A stretch of DNA of 64,000 nucleotides. It comes from Plantago ovata (taxonomy: Eukaryota; Streptophyta; Magnoliopsida; Lamiales; Plantaginaceae). The stretch covers positions 57,897,253-57,961,252 of the forward strand of contig CM051458.1 of assembly GCA_028274465.1 (NCBI GenBank), written 5' to 3'. Of the stretch, positions 48,374 through 59,636 are shown in pieces. The notes beneath the pieces are model-generated. The model had not been told where the DNA came from. It worked only from the letters and a program-made list of their open reading frames with translations, and did not search any database. The position numbers and the translations under genes were made by a program. Each line of letters begins with the position of its first letter. Within the stretch, counting starts at the first letter, position 1.

Positions 48374-49223
48374 TGTAGTAGTAAAATATAGAAAATCGTA
48401 CGAACCACAAAACAATCTCTAAGTTCGTTACAAAACACTCATGTACAAAGAGTTCTTACGTCACCATAGTTCCTAAACAATAGAAAACCAATAGCTTCCT
48501 CGAGTGCACTTTGGATCATCAGTACGCCTTGCTTTAACTTCTTCCGTACCTAAGATTGTTCAAATGCACGTGTGGAGTGGCGTAATACCGGTTTGCCTAA
48601 GTCAAACCGGAGTAAGACTTTACTTGAAGGGAGCTGAAGACTCTCCTTGTCAGAATGTAATTAATGTAAATAAAAATGAGATTGCTTCCTTTGATCTTGA
48701 AATTGGTGCCCTTTTATAGGTATTGGTCAATTCTAAGTCGGTCCAATCCTCTCGCGTCATCTGTCATCTTCTTATTCATCCACCTGGTTGTATTGGCCCA
48801 TCTGGTCATATTTGTGGGCTCGGCCCAGGCCCACTCGGGTGTACTTTCCTGATTCTTCTAGTCCTTCAACTCCTTGATTCGTTCCCTTGGTCTTGTTCCT
48901 TGTTATGACTTTCGACCATACAAGTAAAGTAGAGACAGTGGTACGGAATAACACTATTTATGGACAATTTAACCTGATGTAGACTCGGTTGATGCGTTCT
49001 ACACTTTTCCATGGTCCGGTACGAACCATCGATTCTTCCGCGTGATCATTCGATCTTGACCAACTTTCCTTAGCCAATTGACTCGGAACAAGTTGTGATG
49101 CGGAACACGCGATGGTGAAGCACATACATTAATTCGTACCTTTCTACTTGCTTGGTTCGCCTACCCCAACACTCTATATTCTTCAGTTCGGGTAAGAGCG
49201 TAGACATATTTTCCTTATCAACA
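48374..49223 (-). repeat. 5' LTR of the young Tat element
   Basis: 850 bp matching 33960-34809 at about 98.6%. The right flank TACAT (49224-49228) matches the left flank TACAG at four of five bases. Confidence 0.95.
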
Positions 49224-50553
49224 TACATTTAATATGAAGTGGTTGGCTTTACTGACTGGATTATTAGTAATAATATTACATGATACTAGTAAAAGATTCA
49301 CAAGAAAATGAACTATATTGGAGTTGATTCAATTCATTACGGGTAGAGTTTTACTTTGTAATTAGACAAACTAGTTCCTTGACTCTCTGTTACAGTAAAA
49401 CGTAATCCTTATTTTTGGATAAGTGATCAGTGAATTTATTTAGTAGTATAATCACATAGTAGAATGAAATTCAAGAGTGTTCTGTTTTGTGTAAGTGCAT
49501 GTATATAGTAGTTGTGTTCTATGTACGTCCATAGCATGAACTAACTATTTGTTGGTTGAATTTGTTCTTTTAGAAATTGCATAGTTAAGTCTCTGTATTC
49601 CACCAAATTGCATTCAATCCCAAGACTTGTCTTAATTGTATTTACAACCACTTGTTCAATACTTATGTGCTCGTACTTGGTTTGTGTTATGGCCTGAACT
49701 ATCTCGATCAACTCTTAGTTGGTCTAATACTTTGTGTGCCTTATGGTAAAGTCTCCATGCTATATGTATAGTACTTGATTCTTGTGCTCGTTTTTTAAGC
49801 TTAAGTGTTGGAGTTCAAAAAGGAGTTTAGTTGTGGGCTTCTAATTACTAGTACATTGGCTTGTACTATTAAGGTGAGGCTTCGGCATCCGGCCCCTGAG
49901 GAAACTTTTTATCTTTCTTGTCCTACCTTTCCACATCACTCACATTGTCTTAAGTATATCATTCATCCCATTTCATCATTTACGTTAACTTTTTATCGAT
50001 ATGAGGATTGATACTACCGGCTAGCATCATGGATTACTATCGGCTAATCACTAACAGTTACTACATCGGATTGCTTTTGTCACTAGCATGGAACGTCATA
50101 GATTATTATCGGAATCGAATTGGGCCCGGGACAGCAACGGGTGGCAACCGGGCGGACTGGACCGACGGTGTATGTCACCACGTACTGATCCCATCGTTCA
50201 GACGTTGAGTGCAGTCGGAGGTTGGCTGCTCGACACGATCTGAACCGTCATGCATCCGGACATGCTATTTAATTGTTGCGAGGGACGCCTCCGTCGGGAG
50301 CAATAAGGTTGTTTGTTACTATCGGGGTTTATGGTTGGTTTCTACATTGTTCAGTCTACATCGGTCTATCTGTATACGAACAATCTTCTTAACTCTCCTG
50401 AACCCATATACTATTCTGCATTTGCACTCATCGGTTTATCTATCATCTTGTACATCTTTTATTTATCCTCACTAAGTCCTTTGTGACTTACCCTATCTTT
50501 ACTTTTGTTTTGTTTCCTCAAATATCACGGGTTGGTCATATTGTACTGTTTGT

Positions 50554-52065
50554 TGATGACAATGTTTTTTTACACTTTTATTTAGTTCTTTTTCACCTAT
50601 TTAGCTATCATCTTGCATGCATTTTAGTGCATTTTGTTATAATAGTGTCACGTTTCCATTTCGTTTGTTATTTTCAGGTTTTAGGTGAAAATCGCACTTT
50701 TGGATGTAAATCATGGCGAAACATTGAAGTTTTGGTGCAACAAGATCACCCGTGGTGTGTCAAGGAGTACCGGGATGTGTTTCCAGGCCAAAAGACCAAG
50801 TTTCGGAGCTCAAAACCGTGTCCAAGGCCAAGGATAACATGAAATATTCGAGATATCTTGTATGAGGCGGAAATGGTAGTTCATTCGGAGTTCGGATGAA
50901 GATTTTGGAGCCTTTGAGGTGAAATCTGGAAGTTTCATTTGCATAGTCTCAGTATTTTGGGCACCATTCTTTCATACGATATTGGATTGGGATGAGGTTA
51001 CAACCTATGCGTAGCTAACTCGAAGAGCTATCCAACGGTGGGTCTTATGTGCCAATCCGAGTTCGAACGAGCCCGTAATCTCTGTTCGAACTTAGATGAA
51101 AAATTGGCAAACTTGCTGCCAGCCACAGGCGGACCGCCTGGGACGGGGGGCGGACCGCCCCTCAGATTCAGGAATTCTGCGAAATTTTATATATATAAGT
51201 CGAATTTTCATATCTTAGATCATAATTTTGCAGACATAAACCCTAGAGCTTGTTCTGGGTTTTCTTTCACTTAGAACTACTTTATCTTAGCAATTTGGAG
51301 CACCAAGGTAGAGATTTGGACATCTTTTCATCTCACGTTGCTAGAAACTTGTGAGTTTAGCAATTCACCGAAGATTGACAACCCTCGATGGTAACTTTGT
51401 ATCTCACCTTTTTCATACTCTATCTTTCAATTCAATTATGTTTTCATCTATGATTGCTATTGTTGATCTTGATTTTGATATGAGTAGCTAAATTTCTAGT
51501 TGGTGATAGTATGTAAATTCATAGCTAGGGTTCATATTGTGCATGATTGAGTTTCTGAGTCTTTTACTTGTATAATTGTTTTATTCGATTCTTTGATCCG
51601 ACTAAGCCAAATATCTTCGTATGTAAGTGTTAGAAACACTAGGACAATTCAAGATCATCGATTCAATATTTATAATTATCAAGTACGGCTTGAACTAAGC
51701 CTGGCAACCTTAGCCAAGTATTAGTATAGATAGGAAGCTTTCAAAATACATGTCTAAAAATTTGTCTTTTGGTGTTTGTTAATTCAAATTACTTTTAAAG
51801 CAGTACGTGTTGCACTTTCATGCATAATTAATTAGAACCCGATGCTCAGAATGAGCATACTATCACCAATTCTCGTTATATATTGTTAAGTTAAGCTAAG
51901 TTGAATTTGTTTTCTGAATTTATATAGTAGTTATTATAGTTAAAGCTAGTTAAGTCCCTAGAGATCGACACTCGAGGTCATCTTACCTCTGCACTACGTG
52001 TTTTGAGTTGCCCTTTGGCTAAACAAATTTATTTGATTGTTCGAGTCTGACAATCTCGTTCATCA
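50554..52065 (+). mobile_element. Athila-related solo LTR, 1512 bp
   Basis: Begins TGATGACAATG and ends CTCGTTCATCA, flanked by perfect TTTGT duplications (50549-50553 and 52066-52070) inside the long solo LTR. Blocks such as ATTTTAGTGCATTTTGTTA, AATAGTGTCACGTTTCC and GAGATCGACACTCGAGGT are shared with the LTRs at 35-1237 and 61016-62205, but the rest is diverged, so it is a different subfamily. Confidence 0.92.
51126..51198 (+). promoter_or_regulatory. LTR promoter: GGCGGACCGCC palindromes and TATA box
   Basis: Two GGCGGACCGCC palindromes (51129-51160) lie about 25 bp before TATATATAA (51189-51197). The palindromes correspond in place, but not in exact sequence, to those at 388-470 and 61358-61438. 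Confidence 0.5.
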
Positions 52066-52411
52066 TTTGTAGATATGGATATTTCCATCAGGAGAAGGAC
52101 TTTATTTTGGAGATGTCTAGAGCTATAGCTAGCGTGCGTAAGTGATGGCTTTGTCTATGTCTAGAGAAGGAGTTGAAGCGGAGATAATTGATGAAGGTTG
52201 TCAACTTGGAGATAATCGAGCTGTCTAATCCTTTGTTGTTATGGATAATTGTTACTGGATTGTAATTAGTGTCGTTTCAGTTGGTTTTAAAATTTTATTT
52301 TTGAATTTCCAACCGGCACTATTTTCGTTGTGAAAAAAAAAATTATTTTCTTACTGATTCGCGTGGCGACCGTTGTGGAGCAGTGTGCTCGGGGCGGGGC
52401 GCCACACTACC

Positions 52412-53351
52412 CTCGGGCGGTACGTCCGGATGCACCATGGGAGTCCTTTCGTTTCTAGTGTTGGCCAGGGTGTTGGAAAGGTGTATATTGAAGTCAACGG
52501 AAAACAAAGGCTGAGTTTCTTGGATCTGGCTCTATTGATCTGACAAAATTGGACTTGTGTGGATAGATCTGGAGTAGGCGGTTGTTGGTTGGGTCAATTT
52601 GGTAGGGTATGTGGGTCTGTGGCTAACTCAAGTTCCCTTTCCAGGTTTTCCTCAGGCAAATCATCAAAAAGTTCCATCTCATCCATCCCATCAACACTCA
52701 AAATAGAATCGTCAAAGTCCTCATCCCTAGAATAACAACAAACAGAATAATCATTATCATCTAAGGTCTTTTCACCCATAACATCCTCAATCATTGTCTC
52801 ATTCAAAGCAATAGTATCATCAATATATGGGGGTAATAAGGGGCAGCATGAGCATTTAAGTGGTCTTGTGTATTTGGACTTAACACTCCAGATCTACGAC
52901 TTATATCAATAAATAACCCAGATCTACTACACGAACCAAAACCATTTACTTCAGATGACTTCATTAAATGGGATAGGGTACCTAGATATTCTTCTTTCCA
53001 CCGTTTGAGACCAGATCTGAGACCGATGATGGATCTTCCGTCTTTTCGTGCTCTGTTTCCGCGTCCTCCTTGCTCTGCTTCAGTCCTTGCTTCCTCTTCT
53101 CCCCCAAATCTGCATCCATCCTTAACCCTCTGTCAGATCCCTCCACCTGGGTACTTAGAACTTGAGTTATTAGGTCCTTATCCATCTTATCTTTTACCCC
53201 ATCATTCACATTTATATCATTTCTTGCTTAAACAAGTCCTTTGGGGGATCCATGGATCCACTCCCTTTAAGGATGTCTGGGTATGGAACTTTGAATTTCC
53301 TCTGCCCTTGCTAAAGCAAAGAACCTACAAACCAGCTTTTTGTGCTGATTT
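52412..53351 (-). other. Leader/gag-start region of the old Tat element
   Basis: Between the CTACC duplication and the primer-binding site of the old Tat element. Two short minus-strand ORFs are strongly charged: 52982-53209 (Lys/Asp/Glu-rich) and 52594-52806 (very acidic). Neither has a family I recognise; they may be gag N-terminal or leader sequence. Broken. Confidence 0.5.
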
Positions 53352-53366
53352 CCACAGACGGCACCA
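53352..53366 (-). other. Primer-binding site of the old Tat element
   Basis: On the minus strand TGGTGCCGTCTGTGG lies four bases inside the 5' LTR end at 53371. Compare TGGCGCCGTTTGTGG in the young element; the two differ at two positions. Confidence 0.75.
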
Positions 53367-53370
53367 GAAA

Positions 53371-54450
53371 TGATGGGACGTGATTTTCCCTTGGGAGATA
53401 AAACAGATAATGACCAATAACTCGCTTTTCGTGATTCTAGTGGATGGAGCTGAAGAAGGTATGATCTTCTTTCCGGGTGCCGCCTCGTCCTGTCCGCCTG
53501 AACCGTGAGCCTCTGCATTGTCCGACCTCAAAATCTTCTAGTCTGACTCCTCGCTCCTCTGGCAGCAAGCTTGAACTCCGATCGTCCTTCCTCGAGCAAT
53601 ATCTACCTGGGGAGGGGGGGTGGTGTGTGCATGTGTTGCCCGGTCTACCTTTTGCTCAAATCGGTTTGGAAGACTTTACTTGAAGGTGGTTAAACGCCGA
53701 CCTTGTGAATATGGAAAATTTTTGTGTGTAGGTGACTGGTGACAACGAGTGTAGTGAATATAACAGTAACGATGAAGGATATTTCTCCAAGATGGATTCC
53801 AAGATGAACTCTTGTTGTTGCCTTGAGCTTCCCACCAAGAAGACTCAAGGTTGTACATGTGAAGTGAAGTTCTTGAGAGTGTTTTCCTAATGTGTTTTCC
53901 ACCTTAGCTTTCTCTATTGGAACCACTCCTTTTATAGACCTCAGAGGAGCGCATGTCGTTGACATCACAACATTCTTCCAAGTGTCCACACACATATGTG
54001 GTTGGTAGGCTATACCTTGACAATCATGGACGTGGCCCAATGATCGTGTAAGGATAAATATTTGCCTTGATGTTATCCACTTGTGTTATGCAGCTATTTG
54101 TTATTGACAAATCCATATGCTTTATCATGGTCCCCCGTATACATAAGTATTAGACCTCGGATATAGCATCCGGAAGCATGCGACTCTGGGATCTTCGGCA
54201 TACACCGTTACGACCCTGGCCCCTAGGACCTTTACAGACAATTTGCATAGACTCTTGGTCCCGGACGTATTTGGAACTTGAAGGTGCATGGTTCCGTATG
54301 TGCCAATTTACTCGAGGGAGCGACCTCTCTGTATATAGTCACTCGCATCGGAAGCATCCTCGTAGTTTCTAAGTACTCCTGAGAGTCCGGGTCACCCTAA
54401 TTCGCATGTTGACGAACTAGGACGAGACTGAACATATTTTAGTAACATCA
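53371..54450 (-). repeat. 5' LTR of the old Tat element
   Basis: A 1080-bp LTR, TGATGGGACGTG...GTAACATCA on the plus strand. The right-hand 458 bp match 2502-3171. It carries no TRIM-like insertion, which dates that insertion after the element. The right flank AGAAC (54451-54455) would be the target duplication; its partner is not visible. Confidence 0.85.
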
Positions 54451-54534
54451 AGAACGATTCGTGAACCAGTTAGGAGTTTGTTATTTATAACTGGTCGAAA
54501 TTAGTATTGAATAATATAGCACCCTTGAAGGTAA

Positions 54535-54780
54535 ATGATTTCATTTGTAAATTATGTTGGAATCTTATTAATTAATCCAAAGGTGGAATATCTGAGGAGA
54601 AATATAATTCATGAAAATATTACTTCTCCTGCTAAGTTGTGTGAAATTTATGAAAAGACAGAGCAACATTTGTTCGTGGAGTGGATTGGTCTGGAAGTGT
54701 CGAAAACTAATTCGATTCAAAACCTCTTGGATAGATCGTGTGGCTTGGTCTCCTGGTTTGCTTATCCGGATTTTAAGTAA
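54535..54780 (+). pseudogene. LINE-like C-terminal remnant (zf-RVT type)
   Basis: An 81-codon ORF with the spacing of the zinc-binding tail of plant LINE polymerases: LCEIYEKTEQHLFVEW recalls the usual CPxCgxxxETxxHLFxxC, with some cysteines replaced. No poly-A tail or target duplication found nearby. A weak assignment; a host gene fragment is possible. The surrounding 54451-55130 is AT-rich with no other gene seen. Confidence 0.35.
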
Positions 54781-55130
54781 AAGCAATTAAAAACTTAGAG
54801 ATTATTACATTTAATTAGGGGCCTCTTGTGAGTTCAACAATAATGTTTTGGCTAAAATTCAATTTTTTTAGTTTACCAACAATTATTTACCACATTTCCA
54901 TTAGATCAATATTGACAAGTTAAGGTCTCGGGAAAAGGTGAATTTCCTCAACCAATGAAAAATCTGGCTTTTTTCGCGGTTCAGCTAATGTCCGATCTGA
55001 CCGGATGGGCAGACTACTTTTGTTTTGGTTTTAAGAGGTTATACGATGATTTAAGTTGTTAGAGTTGAAATTTTCCGTTATAGTTTTAACATCTTTTGTT
55101 ATGATTTTAAGAGCTAATGTGATAGTTTTA

Positions 55131-55488
55131 GACCACTCACAACAGTTTCCCTAAACAAATTTCTCTATAATCGTTTTAAACTCATTCCCTTAAGTACTTA
55201 TTTAAATGTTCACTAAAATCAGATTCCCTTTCAATGATTTAAAATAATAATTTAATGATTAATAATTTTAACAACCAAATATTCTAAACACAGTATCTAA
55301 ATTAATGATTAATACACCAAAAAGGTTTTATGCATGCACATGTTCAGGCATGTGAAGAATGATTCCTATTTTTTTTTGTGGTCCACACAAATTTTAGTAA
55401 ATCTGATTTGTTGACTTGACATATATTTTGATATTTTTATCAATATTAAGCAAAAAAACTCATTTTAGGGAAGTTGTTGTGAGTGCTC
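55131..55488. mobile_element. PIF/Harbinger-type MITE, copy 1
   Basis: 358 bp with inverted ends GACCACTCACAACAGTTTCCC and its near complement GGGAAGTTGTTGTGAGTGCTC. It aligns along its length with the MITE at 55561-55924 (AAATCAGATTCCCTTT, ATTAAGCAAAAAAAC blocks). Left flank TTA; the right flank does not match, so its target duplication is lost. Confidence 0.7.
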
Positions 55489-55560
55489 CATATTGTATGT
55501 CTCAATTATTAGTTTTAATATCTTTTAGTAATGTTTTAAGAGACGATGTGATGGTTTTAA

Positions 55561-55924
55561 GAGCATTCACAGTAGTTTCCCAATAAAAATTTCTCTAAAA
55601 CCGTTTTAAAATCATTCCTTATAATATTTTAAGTAATTATTTAACAATTCACTAAAATCAGATTCCCTTTTAGTAATTTAATATATCTATAAATAATAAT
55701 TTCAATAACCACATATTCTAAATATAGTATATACATTAATAATTAATACACTAAAAAAGTTTAGGCATGCACAAGTTTAGACATGTGAAGTGTGTTTCCT
55801 TTTTTTTTTTATTATTTGTTTTTTTTGTGATCCATACTGATTTGTTAGGATTTTGACACATTTTTTATATTTTTGTCAATATTAAGCAAAAAAACCTATT
55901 ATATGGAAGCTGTTGTGAATGCTC
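55561..55924. mobile_element. PIF/Harbinger-type MITE, copy 2
   Basis: 364 bp, ends GAGCATTCACAGTAGTTTCC and GGAAGCTGTTGTGAATGCTC, flanked by perfect TAA duplications (55558-55560 and 55925-55927). GAGCA-type ends and a TWA target are characteristic of PIF/Harbinger MITEs. It has no coding capacity. Confidence 0.85.
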
Positions 55925-55927
55925 TAA

Positions 55928-56494
55928 GACTTGCTGCATTTGTTCAATAAAACGCGGTCAAGTTGGCCCAAAACGCGCTTAGCCGTATTTTTGGGTCACA
56001 TCAATGGCCCAACACGCGGCTAAGCCCGCGTTTTTGGGCCAAAATCTGGCCTCCACGTTTAAGGTAAACGTGAAGGCTAAGATGGTGCCAGCCAACAGGC
56101 TAGCGCCATGTGCTCTTTTTTTTTTCCACTCTAAACTTCAAACGACCATAACTTTTAAAATAAAAATGCTAAAAATAAATAAAAATTACCAACAGTCATA
56201 ACTTTTCGAGATTTATAAATAGACACCAATCTTGGATATGTTTGCTCACACCTCTCCAACTCATTTTTTTCCTCTTAATTAAACTCAAAATACTCTCAAC
56301 ACTCCAAAATTCCTTATTAATAAAATCAATGTGTTGTTTCAAATTTGAAAAAAAAAAAATGACGTGGCAGGGCTTAGCCTTGCCTTAGCCGCGATTAAAC
56401 AGTGACTGATGCGGGCGAAAACTGCTTAAACGAGGCTAAGGCCAGTTTAAGCCCTTAAACTGGCCTTAGCCTTAAAGCACAAATGCAGATGGTC
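55928..56494. mobile_element. PIF/Harbinger-type non-autonomous element abutting copy 2
   Basis: 567 bp with inverted ends GACTTGCTGCATTTGTTC and GCACAAATGCAGATGGTC and a TAA on each side (55925-55927 shared with copy 2, and 56495-56497). Inside is a TATA-like TTTATAAATAG (about 56213) followed by a CT-rich stretch, like the 5' promoter region of autonomous relatives, but no transposase is seen. GCTAAG/CTTAGC-rich inverted segments flank the interior. Confidence 0.8.
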
Positions 56495-57240
56495 TAAGGA
56501 GCTACTTTATGGTTTTAATATAGTTTGTTATAGTTTTAATTGACAATTTAAAATCATTCGCAAATATTAGGAAACCACCATTAAACAACATACAAATTTT
56601 TTAGAAAATTGCCATTAATATATCAAAATGGACATGTTTAGAATAAGCTACATGAAACATTCGGTCGTTACATTAATTCATATGTTTTTTATATTGTTTA
56701 TATATTTCTTTTTTGTCCGCTTTTTAGATTGTTTACATTTTGTTTTTTTGACAACTGTTCTATCTCACAACTTTATTGTGGGTAAGTCTGGCAATTTAGG
56801 CCAAGTCGCTGATTTTGATCCGATCCGGACCAAAACATATTTACCACTCACCGGGTCCGATCCGAGCTCGAACCGGATCTGTCCAGCTCCATATGGATCC
56901 GACCTGAAAAGCATATTTTTGTGTCCAATTTTTTCGGACCGGACCCGAATCCCATTCGGAAATTTTAAAATTGGTCCAATATGGATTCGATTCATACGGA
57001 TCCATACCGTTCCAGATTAGATCAATTTTGTAACATCCCGTATTTTCTACTTTTTTTTATTTAATTAATTTCCTAAGTAATTTATTTTATTTGGGTAATT
57101 TAATTAAGTTCTTTCCCGCACATTCGAGTTCGTCATTAGGGAGTTCGCGTTGAATTAATTCACTCCGTTTCGTTTTGGATTCAGCTAGTGATCTGAATTA
57201 AGAGGACCAATTTGAATCAATCTCCTCGCCCAATTTAGAT

Positions 57241-57305
57241 GGCCCAAGTCTTGGTCAGTCAAAGCCCAGTCTCCAATCCTTAACCCTAACCCTAAAACCC
57301 CAAAA
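57241..57305 (+). promoter_or_regulatory. Site II and telo-box motifs in an LTR promoter
   Basis: GGCCCA (57241-57246) and AGCCCA (about 57263-57268), both site II types, are followed by CCTTAACCCTAACCCTAAAA (57278-57297), a double telo-box. In plants this pair is typical of ribosomal-protein and other growth-related promoters, just upstream of the transcription start. Confidence 0.55.
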
Positions 57306-58512
57306 CCCTTCCCTCCTCCCTCACTCTTCCATTACGCCTCCTTACTGAACCAAAAAGAACGAAAGAAACAAAAACAAACTCTCATCTCTCTCTCTCGCTC
57401 ACCATTCTTCATCATCATCAAACCGCACCTCAACGCACCCGCCGGCCCGTCACCCTACGCCATCTCGTCTGGGCCGCGCCGTCGAACCCCGTACGGCCTG
57501 TCCCGTTCTCATTCCGTTCCCCTTCCGGCTCCGTTCTGCCCGTCATCTCCGCCCCGGTGCCGTCAGTCACGTCACACGCTGCTAGATCCGCCCGGCTCTG
57601 TTCTGTCCCGTTCCTGCTCTGTCCGGTTCGTCATCGGCCCTGATTCGGCTCCATCCTGATCCGATGCGGTCGTCTTCTCCATTCAGACAACGGTAAGAGG
57701 TTAGCGTACTCTGTTCTGCTCGTATTGTTCGGTTTGTGATCCAAATCTTAATTCGAATATCGTATTAATCGTAAGTTCTCTTGATTCGCAGTTTATTCAT
57801 CCCCTTCTCCGTTCAGAGGTAAGAGATTGATACTCTGTTTTCTTTTTTTTTTTCTTTTCATTACTGCCTTGTTTGACCATTATGCCCCTGTTGTGAAATT
57901 GTCCTAAAAAAACGAACCTTAGACCTGGACTTTGACCAATTCTGGACTGTTCGAATCTCGGTTTAGGACTGTGCGGACCTAATTTTGACGACAAAGGACC
58001 GATGTGTGGTTTTATAGATTTAGTGTGGACTGATTTGTGATACTTTTAGGATCTGTGGGTTGTTTTGTAAATTTTGGAAACCTTGAGGACCTTTATGTTT
58101 GACCAGTGTTGACTGACCTTGGACTAGATTAAGTGTTTTGTTGGTTTCTGGAGGTTTTTTTATTTTTTTTTGCTTGTTATGAAGGTTGTGGGACTTGGTT
58201 GTTGTTTCTGAAATTAAAAGAGGACTTTTCTGCAAATTTTGATTTGAGGGTAAATTGGTCTTTTCTCTTGACCTCGACTGTTTTGGAGATAGAAGTAGTT
58301 TTTGGTGAACTGTTTTGTTTATTCGGAAACTTGTGAGTTTGTTGGGTAATTTATTAAACTTAAATAAGTTTTCTGCATTTGTTTTACGAAGGGCAAAATG
58401 GTAATTTTACTACTAAAGGTGTTTTGGTAATTTCAGAGTTGAGTTAAAGGGTGTTTTCCGAAAACAGTACATAAGTAATTTCTGTCTTTGATCTTTTTAT
58501 CTAATTGACTTC

Positions 58513-58567
58513 TAGCTTAATTGGTTAAGTGTTGTGTGACTAACTTAGAGGTCCTGAGTTTGAGCCC
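58513..58567 (+). other. tRNA-like segment, possible SINE head
   Basis: TAGCTTAATTGG (58513-58524) resembles a pol III A box and GTCCTGAGTTTGAGCCCC (58550-58567) a B box, about 32 bases apart; together they look like a decayed tRNA-derived SINE head. No clear target duplication or tail was found, so it could instead be old LTR sequence. Confidence 0.35.
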
Positions 58568-59636
58568 CTCCTTTGCCACTTCTTTACCGACTTTTTTATT
58601 TTCATTCGTTTAGCTTTTGTTCGACTTCTAGTTCGTAACTAGATACTTCCTGTTTAGGTTCTCCGATCGATAGCTCTTAACTCGCTGTGCTTTTGAGGAT
58701 CTTTGCTTGCAAGTTTAATTAAGGTGAGTGTTCGCCCCAAAGTTTGTCTGTTTTTAAAACCTGGAAGACTATGTGCTATGCATGTTTTGGTTGTATTCTG
58801 TTTGGTACTGACTTTTCTGCAGGAACATTTCTCGATATCTCGAGTACTATCTGATACTGTTTGTATATTCTGTTTGTCTGTATATGTTCTGTCTGTTTCT
58901 GTGTGACCGGTCGATTAGGTAGTAATTAGGTAGACTTGGGTATTGTGGACTATCGAGTTTATTTATTTATTGCCTAGTCTATTCTCTTTTAGGCGCGAGG
59001 CAGAAGTCGCTGAGGTCTATTAGGGTCGTAAGATCTGTTTCCCCAAAGTACACGGGGCTCTGTTCTGTCTAGAGTTGTTAACCCTCTGGAGGGAGTTACA
59101 AGGGCATTCTGGGAGTAGGAGTAACAAGGCGGGTTGCACCAACGAACTTTACTTATCTTTTTCTGTCTGTCTCTCTGTTCTGTTAGCTGCTTCTGTTATT
59201 GTCTTACTTTCTACAAATGTTTTTGTTTTCCAAACTGTTTACTGTTATGTCTTTTTAAAATAGAACCTCACTGAGATCCTTTATCTCACACTTTTTCTGT
59301 TTCCAAAATCCCTTCCTTGTAGATTCTGCTGAAGGAGACCGAGTCTAGACGTCCAGCGACTAAGAGTGGGAACTGGGGCTTTCGTTGGGATTTATTTGTT
59401 TTTTTGAATATAAGAAGGAAAACTATTTATATTCTTCACTATCCATTACATTCTTTTAAAATTTTTATAGTTACCGTTGGATATTTTGAGTCTGTTTACG
59501 CATTGGCGCCAAATTCTGTTATTGCATTTATCGTGGACCGTTGTCCTTTGGATTATTTCAAATGTTTCCTTTTTTGCTGAAAAATATTTTATTTTAAAAT
59601 CCGATACCGTTACAAATTGCCAGGTCTAATTGTGAG

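Larger units (their letters stand above)
33960..49223 (-). mobile_element. Young Tat-lineage Ty3/Gypsy element with antisense gene and tandem arrays
   Basis: A minus-strand element of 15,264 bp. Element order: 5' LTR (48374-49223), primer-binding site (48353-48370), gag-pol (48313 down to 41770), two tandem arrays (41350-40600 and 40300-39560), an antisense ORF on the plus strand (35871-39434), polypurine tract (34810-34822) and 3' LTR (33960-34809). Flanks TACAG and TACAT match at four of five bases. A second, archaeal-type RNase H after the polymerase marks the Tat lineage. I counted about 12 differences between the 850-bp LTRs (1.4%), roughly half a million years at 1.3e-8 substitutions per site per year. 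Nearly complete, with about five breaks in gag-pol. Confidence 0.92.
31054..52406 (+). mobile_element. Long solo LTR (about 4.57 kb net), Tekay/Del-like, split by two insertions
   Basis: It begins TGTAACACTCCG and ends GGGGCGCCACA, flanked by perfect CTACC duplications (31049-31053 and 52407-52411). Removing the Tat element (33960-49223), the Athila-related LTR (50554-52065) and their target duplications leaves about 4.57 kb with no internal coding: a solo LTR. TGTAACA-type starts and multi-kilobase LTRs are typical of the Tekay/Del chromoviruses; the lineage call is tentative. It sits in the gag/leader region of the old Tat element. Residual LTR sequence at 31054-33959, 49224-50553 and 52066-52406 contains no gene that I can support. 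Confidence 0.85.
57029..59614 (+). mobile_element. Solo LTR, 2586 bp, Tekay/Del-like
   Basis: Begins TGTAACATCCCG and ends CCGATACCGTTACA, with inverted TGTAAC/GTTACA tips. Flanks AATTT and AATTG match at four of five bases. No primer-binding site or coding follows. Promoter motifs near 57241-57305 precede a CT-rich stretch (57380-57400). Lineage is judged from LTR tips and length only. A tRNA-like segment lies within it at 58513-58567; no gene is seen. Confidence 0.75.
56783..59628. mobile_element. hAT-type MITE split by a solo LTR
   Basis: Inverted ends TAAGTCTGGCAATTT (56783-56797) and AAATTGCCAGGTCTA (to 59628), flanked by 8-bp sequences ATTGTGGG (56775-56782) and ATTGTGAG (59629-59636), seven of eight matching. 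An 8-bp target and a CTGGCAA-type end fit hAT MITEs. The interior is rich in GGATCCGA/CCGGACC motifs common in such elements. Without the LTR inserted at 57029 it is about 255 bp. Confidence 0.7.

Noticed and set aside
52594-53209. Host genes for two charged peptides
   Set aside because: They lie between the primer-binding site of the old Tat element and its gag remnant, in the same orientation, so they belong to that element.
57278-57306. Interstitial telomere repeat
   Set aside because: Only about two CCCTAA units; more likely a telo-box promoter motif in an LTR.
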